Below, piece after piece: positions 9,619 through 23,260 of a DNA stretch of 64,000 nucleotides. The position numbers were made by a program, and so were the translations under genes. The notes under the pieces are model-generated. The model saw only the letters and a program-made list of their open reading frames with translations. It had not been told where the DNA came from and searched no databases. The stretch comes from Sphingopyxis sp. H115 (GTDB taxonomy: Bacteria; Pseudomonadota; Alphaproteobacteria; Sphingomonadales; Sphingomonadaceae). The first letter of the stretch is position 1, and each line of letters starts with the position of its first letter. The DNA is taken from positions 1-64,000 of the forward strand of contig NZ_LNSA01000022.1 of NCBI RefSeq assembly GCF_001468465.1, written 5' to 3'.

Positions 9619-10866
9619 TTATTCGGCGTCGAGCCCGTAAGCGGTGTGCAGCACGCGCACCGCGAGTTCGGTTTCATCCTCGTCGATCAGCACGCTGACC
9701 TTGATCTCGCTGGTCGAAATCGCCTGGATGTTGATTCCGCGATCGGCCAAAGCGCGGAACATCGTGCTCGCAACGCCCGCATGGCTCTTCATGCCGACTC
9801 CGACGACGCTGACCTTCGCGACCTTGTCGTCGCTGATGATGCGATTGAAGCCGATCTTGTCCTTGGCGCCTTCGAGCAGGTCGATCGAGCGGAGAAGGTC
9901 GGTGCCCGGAACGGTGAAGGTCACGTCGGTCTCGCCCTTTTCGCGGCCGACATTCTGGATGATCATGTCGACGTTGATTCCGGCCGCGGCGAGTGGACCG
10001 AAGATGTTGGCGACCGCGCCCGGCTTGTCGGGCACGCGCGTGACGATGATCTTTGCTTCATTCTTGTCGTGGGCGATGCCGGTGATCAGCTGCCGTTCCA
10101 TCTGATGTTCCTCTATTTCCTCGTCGCTGACGATCATCGTGCCTTTGGCGGGCGCCTCGTCGCCCTCGACGAAGCTCGAGAGCACTTGCACGCGCACGCC
10201 CATCTTCATCGCCAGCCCGACCGAGCGCGTCTGGAGCACCTTGGCGCCGACGCTCGCGAGTTCGAGCATTTCCTCATAGGTGACATAGTCGAGCTTGCGC
10301 GCGCGCGCGACGATGCGCGGGTCGGTGGTGTAGACGCCGTCGACGTCGGTGTAGATGTCGCAGCGGTCGGCTTTCACCGCCGCCGCCACGGCAACCGCGC
10401 TGGTGTCCGAGCCGCCACGGCCAAGCGTCGCGACGCGGCCGTCGTCCATCATGCCCTGGAAGCCGGGGATGACCGCGACCTCGCCGCGTCCCATCGCAGC
10501 GGTCAGCGCGCCGGTGTCGATGTCGAGGATGCGCGCGCGGGCATGTGCCTCCTCGGTACGGATCGGGAGCTGCCAGCCGAGCCAGCTGCGCGCCGGGACG
10601 CCCATCGCCTGCAGGGTGAGCGCGAGCAGGCCCGACGTCACCTGTTCGCCCGCCGCGACGACGACGTCATATTCGGCGGGATCGTAGCGCGGGTTCGCCT
10701 CGCGGCAAAAATTCACAAGCCGGTCGGTCTCGCCGGCCATCGCGGAGACGACGACCGCGACCTCGTTTCCCTGCGCGACTTCGCGCGCGACAAGTTTCGC
10801 CACGGTGCGAATCCGCTCGGTGCCCGCCATCGACGTGCCCCCGAATTTCATCACGATCCGCGCCAT
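9619..10866 (-). CDS. lysC: Aspartate kinase
   Basis: 415 aa. It catalyses ATP-dependent phosphorylation of aspartate, the first step to lysine, threonine, methionine and diaminopimelate. The kinase domain begins with IVMKFGGTSMAG (residues about 4-15), and the catalytic region includes FQGMMDDGRVATLGRGGSDTSA. The C-terminal third holds two ACT domains (KIIVTRVPDKPGAVANIF and KVSVVGVGMKSHAGVASTMF) for allosteric feedback. The frame stays open 88 codons upstream, but the ATG at 10866 (MARIV) is the family start. Confidence 0.96.
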   Translation of the reverse strand: MARIVMKFGGTSMAGTERIRTVAKLVAREVAQGNEVAVVVSAMAGETDRLVNFCREANPRYDPAEYDVVVAAGEQVTSGLLALTLQAMGVPARSWLGWQLPIRTEEAHARARILDIDTGALTAAMGRGEVAVIPGFQGMMDDGRVATLGRGGSDTSAVAVAAAVKADRCDIYTDVDGVYTTDPRIVARARKLDYVTYEEMLELASVGAKVLQTRSVGLAMKMGVRVQVLSSFVEGDEAPAKGTMIVSDEEIEEHQMERQLITGIAHDKNEAKIIVTRVPDKPGAVANIFGPLAAAGINVDMIIQNVGREKGETDVTFTVPGTDLLRSIDLLEGAKDKIGFNRIISDDKVAKVSVVGVGMKSHAGVASTMFRALADRGINIQAISTSEIKVSVLIDEDETELAVRVLHTAYGLDAE

Positions 10867-11026
10867 GTCGCCCCGCTTTCTCGATCTGGTTTCCGCCGCA
10901 ACTTTTCCAAGCATTTCCGCGGCGCCCGCGTCGTTACGGAAGGGGAAGGGCGATGGCAAGCGTGAGAACCTATGCGCGCGATAGAATTTCTTGCACCCGG
11001 GAAGGCGCGGTGCCACATCGCTGAGC

Positions 11027-11752
11027 ATGAGCGCCGCGACGATTAATCCGAATGAAGCCGCCCATTTCGGCGCGCTTGCCGCCGACTGGTGGGACCCGCA
11101 CGGCTCGTCGGCGATGCTGCACAAGCTCAATCCGGTGCGGCTTGCCTATATCCGCGATCAGATCGACGCGCATTGGCAGGTCGACGCGCGCGAGCGTCAT
11201 GCGCTTGCCGGGCGCGGCGCGCTCGACGTCGGCTGCGGCGCGGGGCTGCTCGCCGAGCCGCTCGCGCGAATGGGCGCGAAGGTCACCGGCGTCGATGCTG
11301 CGCCCGAAAATATTGCAGCTGCGCGCGATCATGCCGCGGGACAGGGGCTTGCGATCACCTATTTCGCGGGTGAACTGTCCGCGCTGCCGCCTGCGACTTT
11401 CGACCTTGTCACCTCGATGGAAGTCGTCGAGCATGTCGCCGACCCTGCGGCCTTCATCGGCGAACTGGCGGCGCGGCTCGCGCCCGGTGGACTGATGATC
11501 CTGTCGACACCCAACCGGACGATGCTGTCGAAACTGCTGCTTGTCGAGGCGGCCGAGCGCGTCGGCGCGGTGCCGCGCGGGACGCACGATTGGGATCAAT
11601 TCCTGAAGCCCGAGGAGTTGACGAAGCTGCTCGACGCTGCGGGGCTCGAGGTCATCGACCGCACCGGGCTGTCGCCATCGGCGGCCAAGGGCTTCAAGCT
11701 TGGCGGCAGCGAGGCGCTCAACTATCTGGTCGCTGCGCGGTGGCCAACCTGA
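11027..11752 (+). CDS. ubiG: Ubiquinone biosynthesis O-methyltransferase
   Basis: 241-aa SAM-dependent methyltransferase that performs both O-methylations in ubiquinone synthesis. It starts with the family block NEAAHFGALAADWWDPHGSS, then LHKLNPVRLAYIRDQI, and has SAM motif I ALDVGCGAGLLAEPLA. GTHDWDQFLKPEEL is the conserved C-terminal region. The start chosen is ATG 11027 (MSAATIN), skipping 12 codons. It is divergent from aspartate kinase, and its stop overlaps the next gene by 13 bp. Confidence 0.95.
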   Translation: MSAATINPNEAAHFGALAADWWDPHGSSAMLHKLNPVRLAYIRDQIDAHWQVDARERHALAGRGALDVGCGAGLLAEPLARMGAKVTGVDAAPENIAAARDHAAGQGLAITYFAGELSALPPATFDLVTSMEVVEHVADPAAFIGELAARLAPGGLMILSTPNRTMLSKLLLVEAAERVGAVPRGTHDWDQFLKPEELTKLLDAAGLEVIDRTGLSPSAAKGFKLGGSEALNYLVAARWPT

Positions 11753-12342
11753 CCCGCGATCCGCGCGTCGACGCCTATATCGCGAAGCGACAGGCCTTCG
11801 CGCAGCCGATCCTGACCCATTTGCGCGAGCTCGTGCACACCCATGCGCCGGGCGCGGAGGAAACGCTGAAATGGGGCGTTCCGCATTTCGTGCTGAACGG
11901 CCAGAATCTTGCGGGCATGGCGGCATTCAAGGAACATGCGACCTTCGGCTTCTGGCGCGACGAAGACGTCACCGGGTCGCCGCGCGACACCGGCGCGATG
12001 GGGAGCATGGGACGGCTCACATCGCTCGCCGACCTGCCCGATGACAAGCAGATGGCAGCTTATGTCCAGAAGGCGGCGGCGCTTTGCGGTGAGGGGAAAG
12101 CCAAGCGGCTGCCCCCGAAACCAAAGGCGGCGCTCGACCTGCCCGACGATCTTGGCGCGGCGCTGAAGGCCAACGCGGCGGCGCGGGGCCATTGGGACGC
12201 CTTCTCGCCCGGCAAGCGGCGCGAATATATCGAATGGGTGATCGAGGCAAAGCGCGAGGAAACGCGCACCAAGCGCATCGAAACGATCGTGGCGCAGGTC
12301 GCGGAGGGTAAGGAGCGCAACTGGAAATATAAGGGCTGCTGA
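11740..12342 (+). CDS. DUF1801 / YdeI-OmpD-associated domain protein
   Basis: 200 aa from GTG 11740 (MANLTRDPRVDAYI), inside the last codons of ubiG. The N-terminal half (PILTHLRELVHTHAPGAEETLKWGVPHFVLNG) is a DUF1801/YdhG-like fold. The C-terminal half (about residues 135-200, ending REETRTKRIETIVAQVAEGK) is the YdeI/OmpD-associated bacteriocin-resistance type. The biochemical role is unknown. Overlap with ubiG implies translational coupling. Confidence 0.8.
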   Translation: MANLTRDPRVDAYIAKRQAFAQPILTHLRELVHTHAPGAEETLKWGVPHFVLNGQNLAGMAAFKEHATFGFWRDEDVTGSPRDTGAMGSMGRLTSLADLPDDKQMAAYVQKAAALCGEGKAKRLPPKPKAALDLPDDLGAALKANAAARGHWDAFSPGKRREYIEWVIEAKREETRTKRIETIVAQVAEGKERNWKYKGC

Positions 12343-12363
12343 GCGCCAGTTCGTGTTTCCCGA

Positions 12364-12417
12364 CGAAAGCCGGGCCCCAGATTGCGTAGCGCTGCACCGC
12401 GTGAGCCCCGGCTTTCG
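12364..12417. repeat. REP-like palindrome between convergent genes
   Basis: CGAAAGCCGGG (12364-12374) and CCCGGCTTTCG (12407-12417) form a perfect 11-bp stem around a 32-base loop. It fills the 100-bp gap between the convergent DUF1801 and fzlA-like genes. Size, sequence and position fit the dispersed palindromic repeats common between convergent genes in sphingomonads; it may also terminate both transcripts. Confidence 0.6.
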
Positions 12418-12444
12418 CCGGCGAGCACTTCTTGCTGCGCCAGC

Positions 12445-13116
12445 TTAAAAGTCCACATCCTCATAATATTTCGGCGGCGTCACGATCTCCATCCGCTCGG
12501 CCAGCAGCGGGCGAAAGCTCGGCCGCGATTTGAGGCCCGAATACCAGCCCTTGGTCTGTTCGTGCCCGGTCCAGTCGATTCCGCCGAGATAATCGGCGAC
12601 CGAAATATGCGCGGCGGCGGTCAGGTCGGCGAGGCTCATCGTCGCGCCGGCGAGCCAAGTGCGATGGTCGATCAGATAGTCGACATAGTCGAGATGGTTG
12701 TTCGCCGCCTTCATCGCCTCGCGCAGGGCGCCGCCGTCGGGCGGCTGGCGGTGGACGATGCGCTTTTGCATGCGTTCGAACAGCAGGGGGCCGGTGACTT
12801 CATAATAAAAGTCGTGGTCGAACCAGGATGTCAGTCGGCGGATCTCGGCGCGGTTCGCCGCGGTACCGTTGATCATCGCCTTGCCTTCGACGGTTTCCTC
12901 GAAATATTCGGCGATCGCCATGCTGTCGATCAGCACCTGGCCGCGCGCCTGATCGACCATCACAGGGGTGCGCCCGGCGGGATTGAGGTCGATGAATTCG
13001 TCGCGGCGTTCCCACGGCGATTCGCGTACCAACTCGTACCCGACCCCCTTTTCGCCCAGCAACAGGCGGACCTTGCGCGAAAAGGGACAGAGCGGGAATT
13101 GATAGAGTTGCCACAT
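12445..13116 (-). CDS. fzlA: GST-fold protein, likely FtsZ-localised protein FzlA
   Basis: 223 aa from ATG 13116 (MWQLYQFPLCPFSRKVRL). It has a thioredoxin-like N-terminal domain with CPFSRK in place of a classical GST site, and an all-helical C-terminal domain (WLAGATMSLADLTAAAHISVADYLGGIDW). The extreme C-terminus, IVTPPKYYEDVDF, resembles the conserved tail of Caulobacter FzlA, a GST-like protein essential for curved FtsZ filaments and constriction. GST family is certain; the FzlA assignment rests on this overall pattern and the tail, and a detoxifying GST remains possible. Confidence 0.75.
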   Translation of the reverse strand: MWQLYQFPLCPFSRKVRLLLGEKGVGYELVRESPWERRDEFIDLNPAGRTPVMVDQARGQVLIDSMAIAEYFEETVEGKAMINGTAANRAEIRRLTSWFDHDFYYEVTGPLLFERMQKRIVHRQPPDGGALREAMKAANNHLDYVDYLIDHRTWLAGATMSLADLTAAAHISVADYLGGIDWTGHEQTKGWYSGLKSRPSFRPLLAERMEIVTPPKYYEDVDF

Positions 13117-13193
13117 GCATCTGGCATAGCGGCAGCGAGGCGCCGCGCGCAACGGCTATGGCGCGCGGAATGCAGCCGATTGTCGATTATGCG

Positions 13194-13622
13194 TCAGCGG
13201 CGCGACTCCGCGCGCTCCCTTTCCCACTGCGCGGCAAGATCGCGCGCCATGTCCTTGAGGACCGGCGCGTAAGCGGCGATCGCCGATGCCGCGTGGCCCG
13301 CCATACGCGTGGTGGCGCGGACATCGTCGCCCATGCGCTCGGCATAATAGGGGTCGCTGCCGGTGACTTCGCCGAGCGTCGCGTCGGGCGGGATATAGGC
13401 GGCGTCGGACTCCGGATCGATCTGCGCCACTGCCTTCGCGAGCGGGCCAACCTGCATCTGCATCAGCGCGCCGACCATCGCGGTGATCGTCTCGGCCATC
13501 CGTTCCTGCGCGACCGGATCGTTGAGCGTCGCGACCGCGCCCCGCATATCGCTCGCGGACGCGGGCGCGGCAAGCGCGAACAGGGGGAGAGCGAACAGGG
13601 ACAATTTTGCGGTCGAGCGCAT
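13194..13622 (-). CDS. Exported protein of unknown function, 142 aa
   Basis: Sec signal peptide (KLSLFALPLFALAAPASAS, cleavage near residue 24), then about 118 mostly helical residues with no cysteines and an Arg-rich C-terminus. The segment DPVAQERMAETITAMVGALMQMQVGPLAKAV looks like an amphipathic helix. No domain recognised. It lies between the fzlA-like gene and gltB on the same strand, with an independent ribosome site. Confidence 0.65.
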   Translation of the reverse strand: MRSTAKLSLFALPLFALAAPASASDMRGAVATLNDPVAQERMAETITAMVGALMQMQVGPLAKAVAQIDPESDAAYIPPDATLGEVTGSDPYYAERMGDDVRATTRMAGHAASAIAAYAPVLKDMARDLAAQWERERAESRR

Positions 13623-13734
13623 GACTTCAGCCTTTCCGGATGCGGAAATCGATGCGGCTCCCTAGCAAAGCAACGCTTTCGCTGCGCTGAACGTGCCGCG
13701 ACGATGCGACGAAGCGCATCGCCGCCACGGCGGG

Positions 13735-18261
<4,527 letters not shown>

Positions 18262-18285
18262 TTGTCTTCGTTCCTGACGGAGTAT

Positions 18286-19434
18286 TTAGTCGGGCAGCTT
18301 CTTGCGCGCGTTTTCGGCCGCTTCTTCGACTGCCTGATATGCGGCGATCGAAGCATTTTCATAAGCGAGTTCGAGATCTTCGACGCGCTTCAGGTCGGCC
18401 GCCGACCAGTTGCTGCGGTCATAGGCGGGATCGGCCGGGTCGGCTGCGGCGTCGACGGCCGCTGACGCAGCGTCCGCCGCAGCATCGACGGCATAATCGT
18501 CGGCCGCCTCGGCCACGTCGGTCATCGCCTCGTCCTCGACGGGGCTGTTCCACATGTCGCGCTGTTCCTGCAGCACCTTCACATCGACCTTCATCAGCTT
18601 CGCGAGCTGGGCCAGTTCCTTGTCGCTGAAATCCGAAAGCTGCTTTTCTTTCGGCAGCTCCTTCATGTCCTTTTCGATCTGCGGCGCGCGGTCGACGAAT
18701 TTCGTAATCAGCGGCGGGATCGCCTTGATGATCGACAGCATCACTTCGGGATCGGCCTGCAGCGCCATCCACTCATTGGCGTAGAGCGTGCCGGTGGGAG
18801 TCGCGAGAAAGCTGTTGAGATCGGTGAGCTGCGCTTCGGTGAACTTGCGCGCATAGGCTTTGGACATGCCCTCGCGCATCGGCGGTTCCATGTCGGCGAG
18901 CACTTCGCTGATCAGCGGCTTGACGACCTTGGTGATCTGTTCCTCGCGTTCCTTGCGGTACGGGTCGAACATGTCTGAGACCTTGGCTTTGGTCGCCTCG
19001 TCCAGCTTTGCGATCTGGTCGCTTTCGACGCCGGTCTTGATCGAAAGCATCATGTCCGACTGACCGCCGAACTCGCCCATCAGCGTCTTGAACATCTTGC
19101 CGTAAAGATTGTCCATCATCCGTTCGAGGCTGCCGCTCGGGATCAAGGCGCCCATCGTCTTTTGCGCAAGCGCGAGGCGTGCGGGTTCGACCGGGGGCAG
19201 GCTGCTTGTGTCGAACATTTTTTCGATCATTGCGACCGCTTCGGCCATTTCGCGCTCGAACTTCGCCTTTGCCTGCGCGGCGGTTTCCTCGCTGTCGGCC
19301 TCTACCACGCTGTCGTCGCGTGGTTGTACGACCTCGGCGTTCGGCGCTTCCTCGGGCGCGGCATATGCCGGCGCACCCAACGGCAGCATTGCGATCGTTC
19401 CGGCGAGCAGGATCGATTTGAACGTCGGCATCAT
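18286..19434 (-). CDS. Exported DUF2059-type protein between gltD and gltB
   Basis: 382 aa with a Sec signal peptide (LLAGTIAMLPLGAPAYAA). A helical middle region contains the DUF2059-like segment (MREGMSKAYARKFTEAQLTDLNSFLATPTG, about 180-215). An Asp/Ala-rich low-complexity stretch (about 305-340) precedes a final charged helix. The family is periplasmic and of unknown function. It lies 27 bp from gltD and 24 bp from gltB, so it is almost certainly co-transcribed with glutamate synthase, which is odd for an exported protein. Confidence 0.75.
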   Translation of the reverse strand: MMPTFKSILLAGTIAMLPLGAPAYAAPEEAPNAEVVQPRDDSVVEADSEETAAQAKAKFEREMAEAVAMIEKMFDTSSLPPVEPARLALAQKTMGALIPSGSLERMMDNLYGKMFKTLMGEFGGQSDMMLSIKTGVESDQIAKLDEATKAKVSDMFDPYRKEREEQITKVVKPLISEVLADMEPPMREGMSKAYARKFTEAQLTDLNSFLATPTGTLYANEWMALQADPEVMLSIIKAIPPLITKFVDRAPQIEKDMKELPKEKQLSDFSDKELAQLAKLMKVDVKVLQEQRDMWNSPVEDEAMTDVAEAADDYAVDAAADAASAAVDAAADPADPAYDRSNWSAADLKRVEDLELAYENASIAAYQAVEEAAENARKKLPD

Positions 19435-19461
19435 GAATTTCCTTCCCTGTTGGTCATTTGG

Positions 19462-20904
19462 TCATGCTGCCTTCTTTTCGCCTTTCGCTTTCGCTTTCAA
19501 CCACTTTGCCATCTGTTTGCTGACGTCGCGGCCGTCGCGGATTCCCCAGACGACGAGGCTCGCGCCGCGCACGATGTCGCCCGCGGCGAAAACGCCGGGC
19601 AGGCTGGTCATCATCGTCTGGTGATCGACGCGCAGCGTCCCCCAGCGCGTGACCGACAGGTCGGGCGAGCCGAACAGTTGCGGCAGTTCCTCGGGATCGA
19701 AGCCGAGCGCCTTGATCACCATGTCGGCGGGAACGTCGAACTTGCGGCCAGGGTCGACCTCGGGACTGCGGCGGCCGCTCGCGTCGGGCGCGCCGAGGCG
19801 CATGCCGGCAACCGCGACCTCTTTCACATGCTTGTCGGCGGTGAAGCTTTCGGGCGCGGAGAGCCAGACGAACTCGACGCCTTCCTCTTCGGCGTTGGCG
19901 ACCTCGCGCTGCGACCCCGGCATATTTTCGCGGTCGCGGCGATAGAGGCATTTCACCGACTTGGCACCCTGACGGACGGCGGTGCGAACGCAGTCCATCG
20001 CGGTGTCGCCGCCGCCGATCACGACGACATGCTTGCCCTTGGCGTCGAGGCGCCCGTCGTCGAACGCCGCAACCTCGTCACCGAAGCTCTTGCGGTTCGA
20101 CGCGATCAGATAGTCGAGCGCGGCGATCACGCCGTCGGCGCTATTGCCGGGGACGGCGATCTCGCGCGCCTTGTACACGCCGGTCGCAATCAGGATCGCG
20201 TCATGCTTCTGGCGCAGCGCGTCGAGCGTTGCATCTTCGCCGACCGCAAAGCCGAGATGGAACTGGACGCCGCCTTCCACGAGCCGCTCGATGCGGCGCA
20301 TCACGACGTCCTTTTCCAGCTTGAAGCCGGGGATGCCATAGGTCAGGAGGCCGCCGGCGCGGTCGTGTCGGTCATAGACATGGACCTCGTGCCCTTGGAC
20401 GCGCAGATATTCGGCCGCGGTCAGCCCCGCGGGGCCGGCGCCGATCACGCCGACCGACTGGCCGGTCGCGGCGCCTGCGTGCAGCGGCTCGACCCAGCCC
20501 TCGGCCCAGGCGGTGTCGGTGATATATTTTTCGACGCTGCCGATCGTCACCGCGCCATGGCCCGAAAATTCGATCACGCAATTGCCTTCGCAGAGGCGAT
20601 CCTGCGGGCAGATGCGGCCGCAAATCTCGGGCATCGTCGAGGTCGCGTTGCTCAGTTCATAGGCCTCGCGCAGCCGGCCTTCCGCCGTCAGGCGCAACCA
20701 GTCGGGGATATGATTGTGGAGCGGGCAGTGCACCGAGCAATATGGCACGCCGCATTGCGAGCAGCGCGCCGCCTGTGCGTCGGCTTGCGGCGCCGCGTAG
20801 CGCTCGGCGATCTCGCGAAAGTCGCGCGCGCGCTCTTCGGGCGAGCGCTTGTCCGGATAGGATTGTTCACACTCCACAAATTGGAGCATGCGTTCGGAAG
20901 CCAT
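19462..20904 (-). CDS. gltD: Glutamate synthase, small (beta) subunit
   Basis: 480-aa FAD/NADPH oxidoreductase that feeds electrons to GltB. N-terminal iron-sulfur cysteines are in RCSQCGVPYCSVHCPLHN and ICPQDRLCEGNC. The FAD site is VIGAGPAGLTAAEYL, and the NADPH site is VVIGGGDTAMDCVRT. The start is ATG 20904 (MASERMLQF); the open frame upstream adds 14 codons without family support. First gene of the gltD-DUF2059-gltB cluster. Confidence 0.97.
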   Translation of the reverse strand: MASERMLQFVECEQSYPDKRSPEERARDFREIAERYAAPQADAQAARCSQCGVPYCSVHCPLHNHIPDWLRLTAEGRLREAYELSNATSTMPEICGRICPQDRLCEGNCVIEFSGHGAVTIGSVEKYITDTAWAEGWVEPLHAGAATGQSVGVIGAGPAGLTAAEYLRVQGHEVHVYDRHDRAGGLLTYGIPGFKLEKDVVMRRIERLVEGGVQFHLGFAVGEDATLDALRQKHDAILIATGVYKAREIAVPGNSADGVIAALDYLIASNRKSFGDEVAAFDDGRLDAKGKHVVVIGGGDTAMDCVRTAVRQGAKSVKCLYRRDRENMPGSQREVANAEEEGVEFVWLSAPESFTADKHVKEVAVAGMRLGAPDASGRRSPEVDPGRKFDVPADMVIKALGFDPEELPQLFGSPDLSVTRWGTLRVDHQTMMTSLPGVFAAGDIVRGASLVVWGIRDGRDVSKQMAKWLKAKAKGEKKAA

Positions 20905-21062
20905 GCAGTATCCCCTTCGTTGCGCGGGGATTTGCATGGCGGCCAACGCCCTGTCACGGGCGAATTGGACGATAGGACAATATTACTAATCTAAATTGAC
21001 GCCAAATTTGTTCGAAAACCGCTCTACGCAACTATCTTTCATAAATTGGTTCCATTTCGGCC

Positions 21063-21863
21063 CTATCTCATGCCCAGCCAGATCAACGCGGCGGCGCCGG
21101 CGATGATTCGGTACCAGGCGAAAGGAGCAAAGCCGTAACGCGTGACGACGGCGAGGAAAGCCTTGATCACCGCCCACGCGACGACGAATGAAACAAGCGA
21201 ACCGACCGCAATCAGGCCAAGATCGTTCGTGGTGATCGCATCGCGATGCTTGAACAGCTGGAGCACGGTCGCCCCCGTCAGCGTCGGGAGCGCGAGAAAG
21301 AAACTGAATTCGGCGGCGGTCTTGCGATCGACCCCGAACGACATCGCGCCGAGGATCGTCGCGCCCGAGCGGCTGACGCCGGGGATCATCGCGATGCACT
21401 GGACGAGGCCGACGAGGATCGACTGGCGCGCCGAGACATTGGCGACGCCGCCGACATCGACCGTCTTGGCAAAGCGTTCGACGAGCAGGATCGCAAAACC
21501 GCCGATGATCAGCGCCCATGCAACGACCACCGCATTTTCGAGCAGTAGTTCGATATAGTCGCCGAACGCGAGGCCGAGGACAACCGCGGGGAAGAAGGCG
21601 AGCAGCAGGTTGCGCACAAAGGCGATCGCTTGCCGATCGCGGCGGAAAAAGCCGGTGAACATCTCCCAAAACAGCTTTCGGTACAGCACTACGATCGCCA
21701 GGATCGCGCCCGGCTGGATCGCGATGTTGAAGACTGCCCAGCGCGCGGCGTCATAACCGAGCAACTCGGTCGCGAGGATGAGGTGCCCCGTCGAGGAAAC
21801 GGGCAAAAACTCGGTCAGACCCTCGACGATGCCGAGGATGATTGCGGTCAGCCAGATGCTCAT
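21063..21863 (-). CDS. uppP: Undecaprenyl-diphosphatase
   Basis: 266-aa polytopic inner-membrane enzyme that recycles undecaprenyl diphosphate to the monophosphate lipid carrier for peptidoglycan and other polymers, and confers bacitracin tolerance. Signature regions are EGLTEFLPVSSTGHLIL (residues 14-30) and MIPGVSRSGATI with the catalytic-site arginine. Length is typical. The ATG shares its A with the stop of the upstream gene (TAATG at 21861-21865), so translation is coupled. Confidence 0.97.
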   Translation of the reverse strand: MSIWLTAIILGIVEGLTEFLPVSSTGHLILATELLGYDAARWAVFNIAIQPGAILAIVVLYRKLFWEMFTGFFRRDRQAIAFVRNLLLAFFPAVVLGLAFGDYIELLLENAVVVAWALIIGGFAILLVERFAKTVDVGGVANVSARQSILVGLVQCIAMIPGVSRSGATILGAMSFGVDRKTAAEFSFFLALPTLTGATVLQLFKHRDAITTNDLGLIAVGSLVSFVVAWAVIKAFLAVVTRYGFAPFAWYRIIAGAAALIWLGMR

Positions 21864-22801
21864 TATCGCGAGGCGAGCTCGGCGAAACGGCCGTGACGGC
21901 GATATTGGACAAGCCAGCCGTCGGCGACCGAGGCGAGCGATGTCGGCGTGATGCCGAGATCGGCAAGGCCCGCCGCGCCGTTCGAGACCACATTGTCGTG
22001 CTGGAGCATCAGCCACTGATCCTTGGTGATCGGCGCGCCGGGCGCCCAGCCCAAGCCGCTGGCAAGGGCCGAAGCGACAAAATCGGGTACATCGACGAAG
22101 AGCGGCGAGCGGCCGGTGGCGTCGGCGATCCAGCGCAGAAGCTCGCTCATCGTCAGCACTTGCGGTCCGCCGATCTCGAAGGTCTTGCCGGCGGCGCCGC
22201 TGTCCAGTGCCGCGACGACCGCATCGGCGGCGTCGCCGACATAGGCCGGCTGGAACTTCGCGTTCGGTGCGATCACCGGGATGACCGGCGACAGGCGCAT
22301 CAGCGTGGCGAAGCGGTTGATGAACTGGTCCTCGCGCCCGAACAGGATCGAGGGGCGAAGGATGGCCGCGCCGGCAAAGGCGGCGCGCACCGCTGCCTCG
22401 CCGTCGCCCTTGCTGCGGCCGTAGGCCGACGCGCTTTCAGGGTCGGCGCCGATGGCCGAGACATGGACAAGCGCGCCCACGCCGGCTGCCTTCGCCGCGG
22501 CGGCGACATGGCCCGCGCCCTCGGCCTGCACCGCCTGCATGTCGGCAAACGCGCCGACGAGGTTGATGACGGCATCGCTGCCCTGCACCGCGCGCGCCAC
22601 GCTAGCGGCATCGCGCACGTCGCATGCGACGAACTGCGTCTGGCCGAGGCCGCCGAGCGGTTTCAGGAAGGTCGCAGCGCGCGGCTCGCGCTGCGCGACG
22701 CGAACGCGCGCGCCGCGTGCGAGCAGGCGTTGGACGACATAGCGGCCAAGGAAGCCGCCGCCGCCCAGCACCGTGATCAATTGCCCGTCGAGTTTCTGCA
22801 T
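21863..22801 (-). CDS. NAD(P)H-binding epimerase-like protein (complex I NDUFA9 type)
   Basis: 312 aa from ATG 22801 (MQKLDGQLITVLGGGGFLGRYVVQRLL). The N-terminal Rossmann fold has the GGGGFLGR dinucleotide loop, then VNLVGAF and HVSAIGAD. The usual catalytic Tyr/Lys pair is present as YGRSKGDGE. It resembles the atypical SDRs related to mitochondrial complex I subunit NDUFA9, often found in alphaproteobacteria. The reaction is unknown. It overlaps uppP at TAATG. The frame continues far upstream through the tRNA and integrase, but that extension is a shadow. Confidence 0.85.
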   Translation of the reverse strand: MQKLDGQLITVLGGGGFLGRYVVQRLLARGARVRVAQREPRAATFLKPLGGLGQTQFVACDVRDAASVARAVQGSDAVINLVGAFADMQAVQAEGAGHVAAAAKAAGVGALVHVSAIGADPESASAYGRSKGDGEAAVRAAFAGAAILRPSILFGREDQFINRFATLMRLSPVIPVIAPNAKFQPAYVGDAADAVVAALDSGAAGKTFEIGGPQVLTMSELLRWIADATGRSPLFVDVPDFVASALASGLGWAPGAPITKDQWLMLQHDNVVSNGAAGLADLGITPTSLASVADGWLVQYRRHGRFAELASR

Positions 22802-23000
22802 TGCGTCCGCCTGTATCGATTCTCTGGATGGCGCGGGGCGCGCCGACGGCCTTCCCCATGCCGCGAAGCGGGAAGGGGGGCAAGGGGTGAGGCGGCCCCG
22901 TGACGCAAAACCGGTGGCTTTGCGATAAAATGCACATCGATCCGCGCGATGCGGTTGACAAGCCAATGGCCCCGCCGCTAAGCGCCCGCTCCTACCCCGT

Positions 23001-23087
23001 GCCCAGATGGCGGAATTGGTAGACGCACCAGCTTCAGGTGCTGGCGATCGCAAGGTCGTGGAGGTTCGAGTCCTCTTCTGGGCACCA
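23001..23087 (+). tRNA. tRNA-Leu(CAG)
   Basis: 87 bases including an encoded CCA. The acceptor stem is GCCCAGA (23001-23007) with TCTGGGC (23077-23083). The anticodon stem CCAGC/GCTGG surrounds the loop TTCAGGT with anticodon CAG (23035-23037). A long variable arm (GCGATCGCAAGGTCGT region) and a T-loop GGTTCGAGTCC complete a class-II tRNA. Its 3' end is the probable attachment site of the downstream element; the gene remains intact. Confidence 0.97.
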
Positions 23088-23260
23088 TCTGTTCTCCTCG
23101 GAATGTCCGAGGACGTCCAGTAAGCGGCTGGTTTCTCACCGCTTTTTCGATGAGACTCGCTGAGTGGAATCCAGGCTGATCCAGCCGGAACCATCAGCGT
23201 ACCATCAGCTTTGATGGTGTTTTTGATGGTTTCGGTCAGCCTATCGAAGGTGAAACCATC

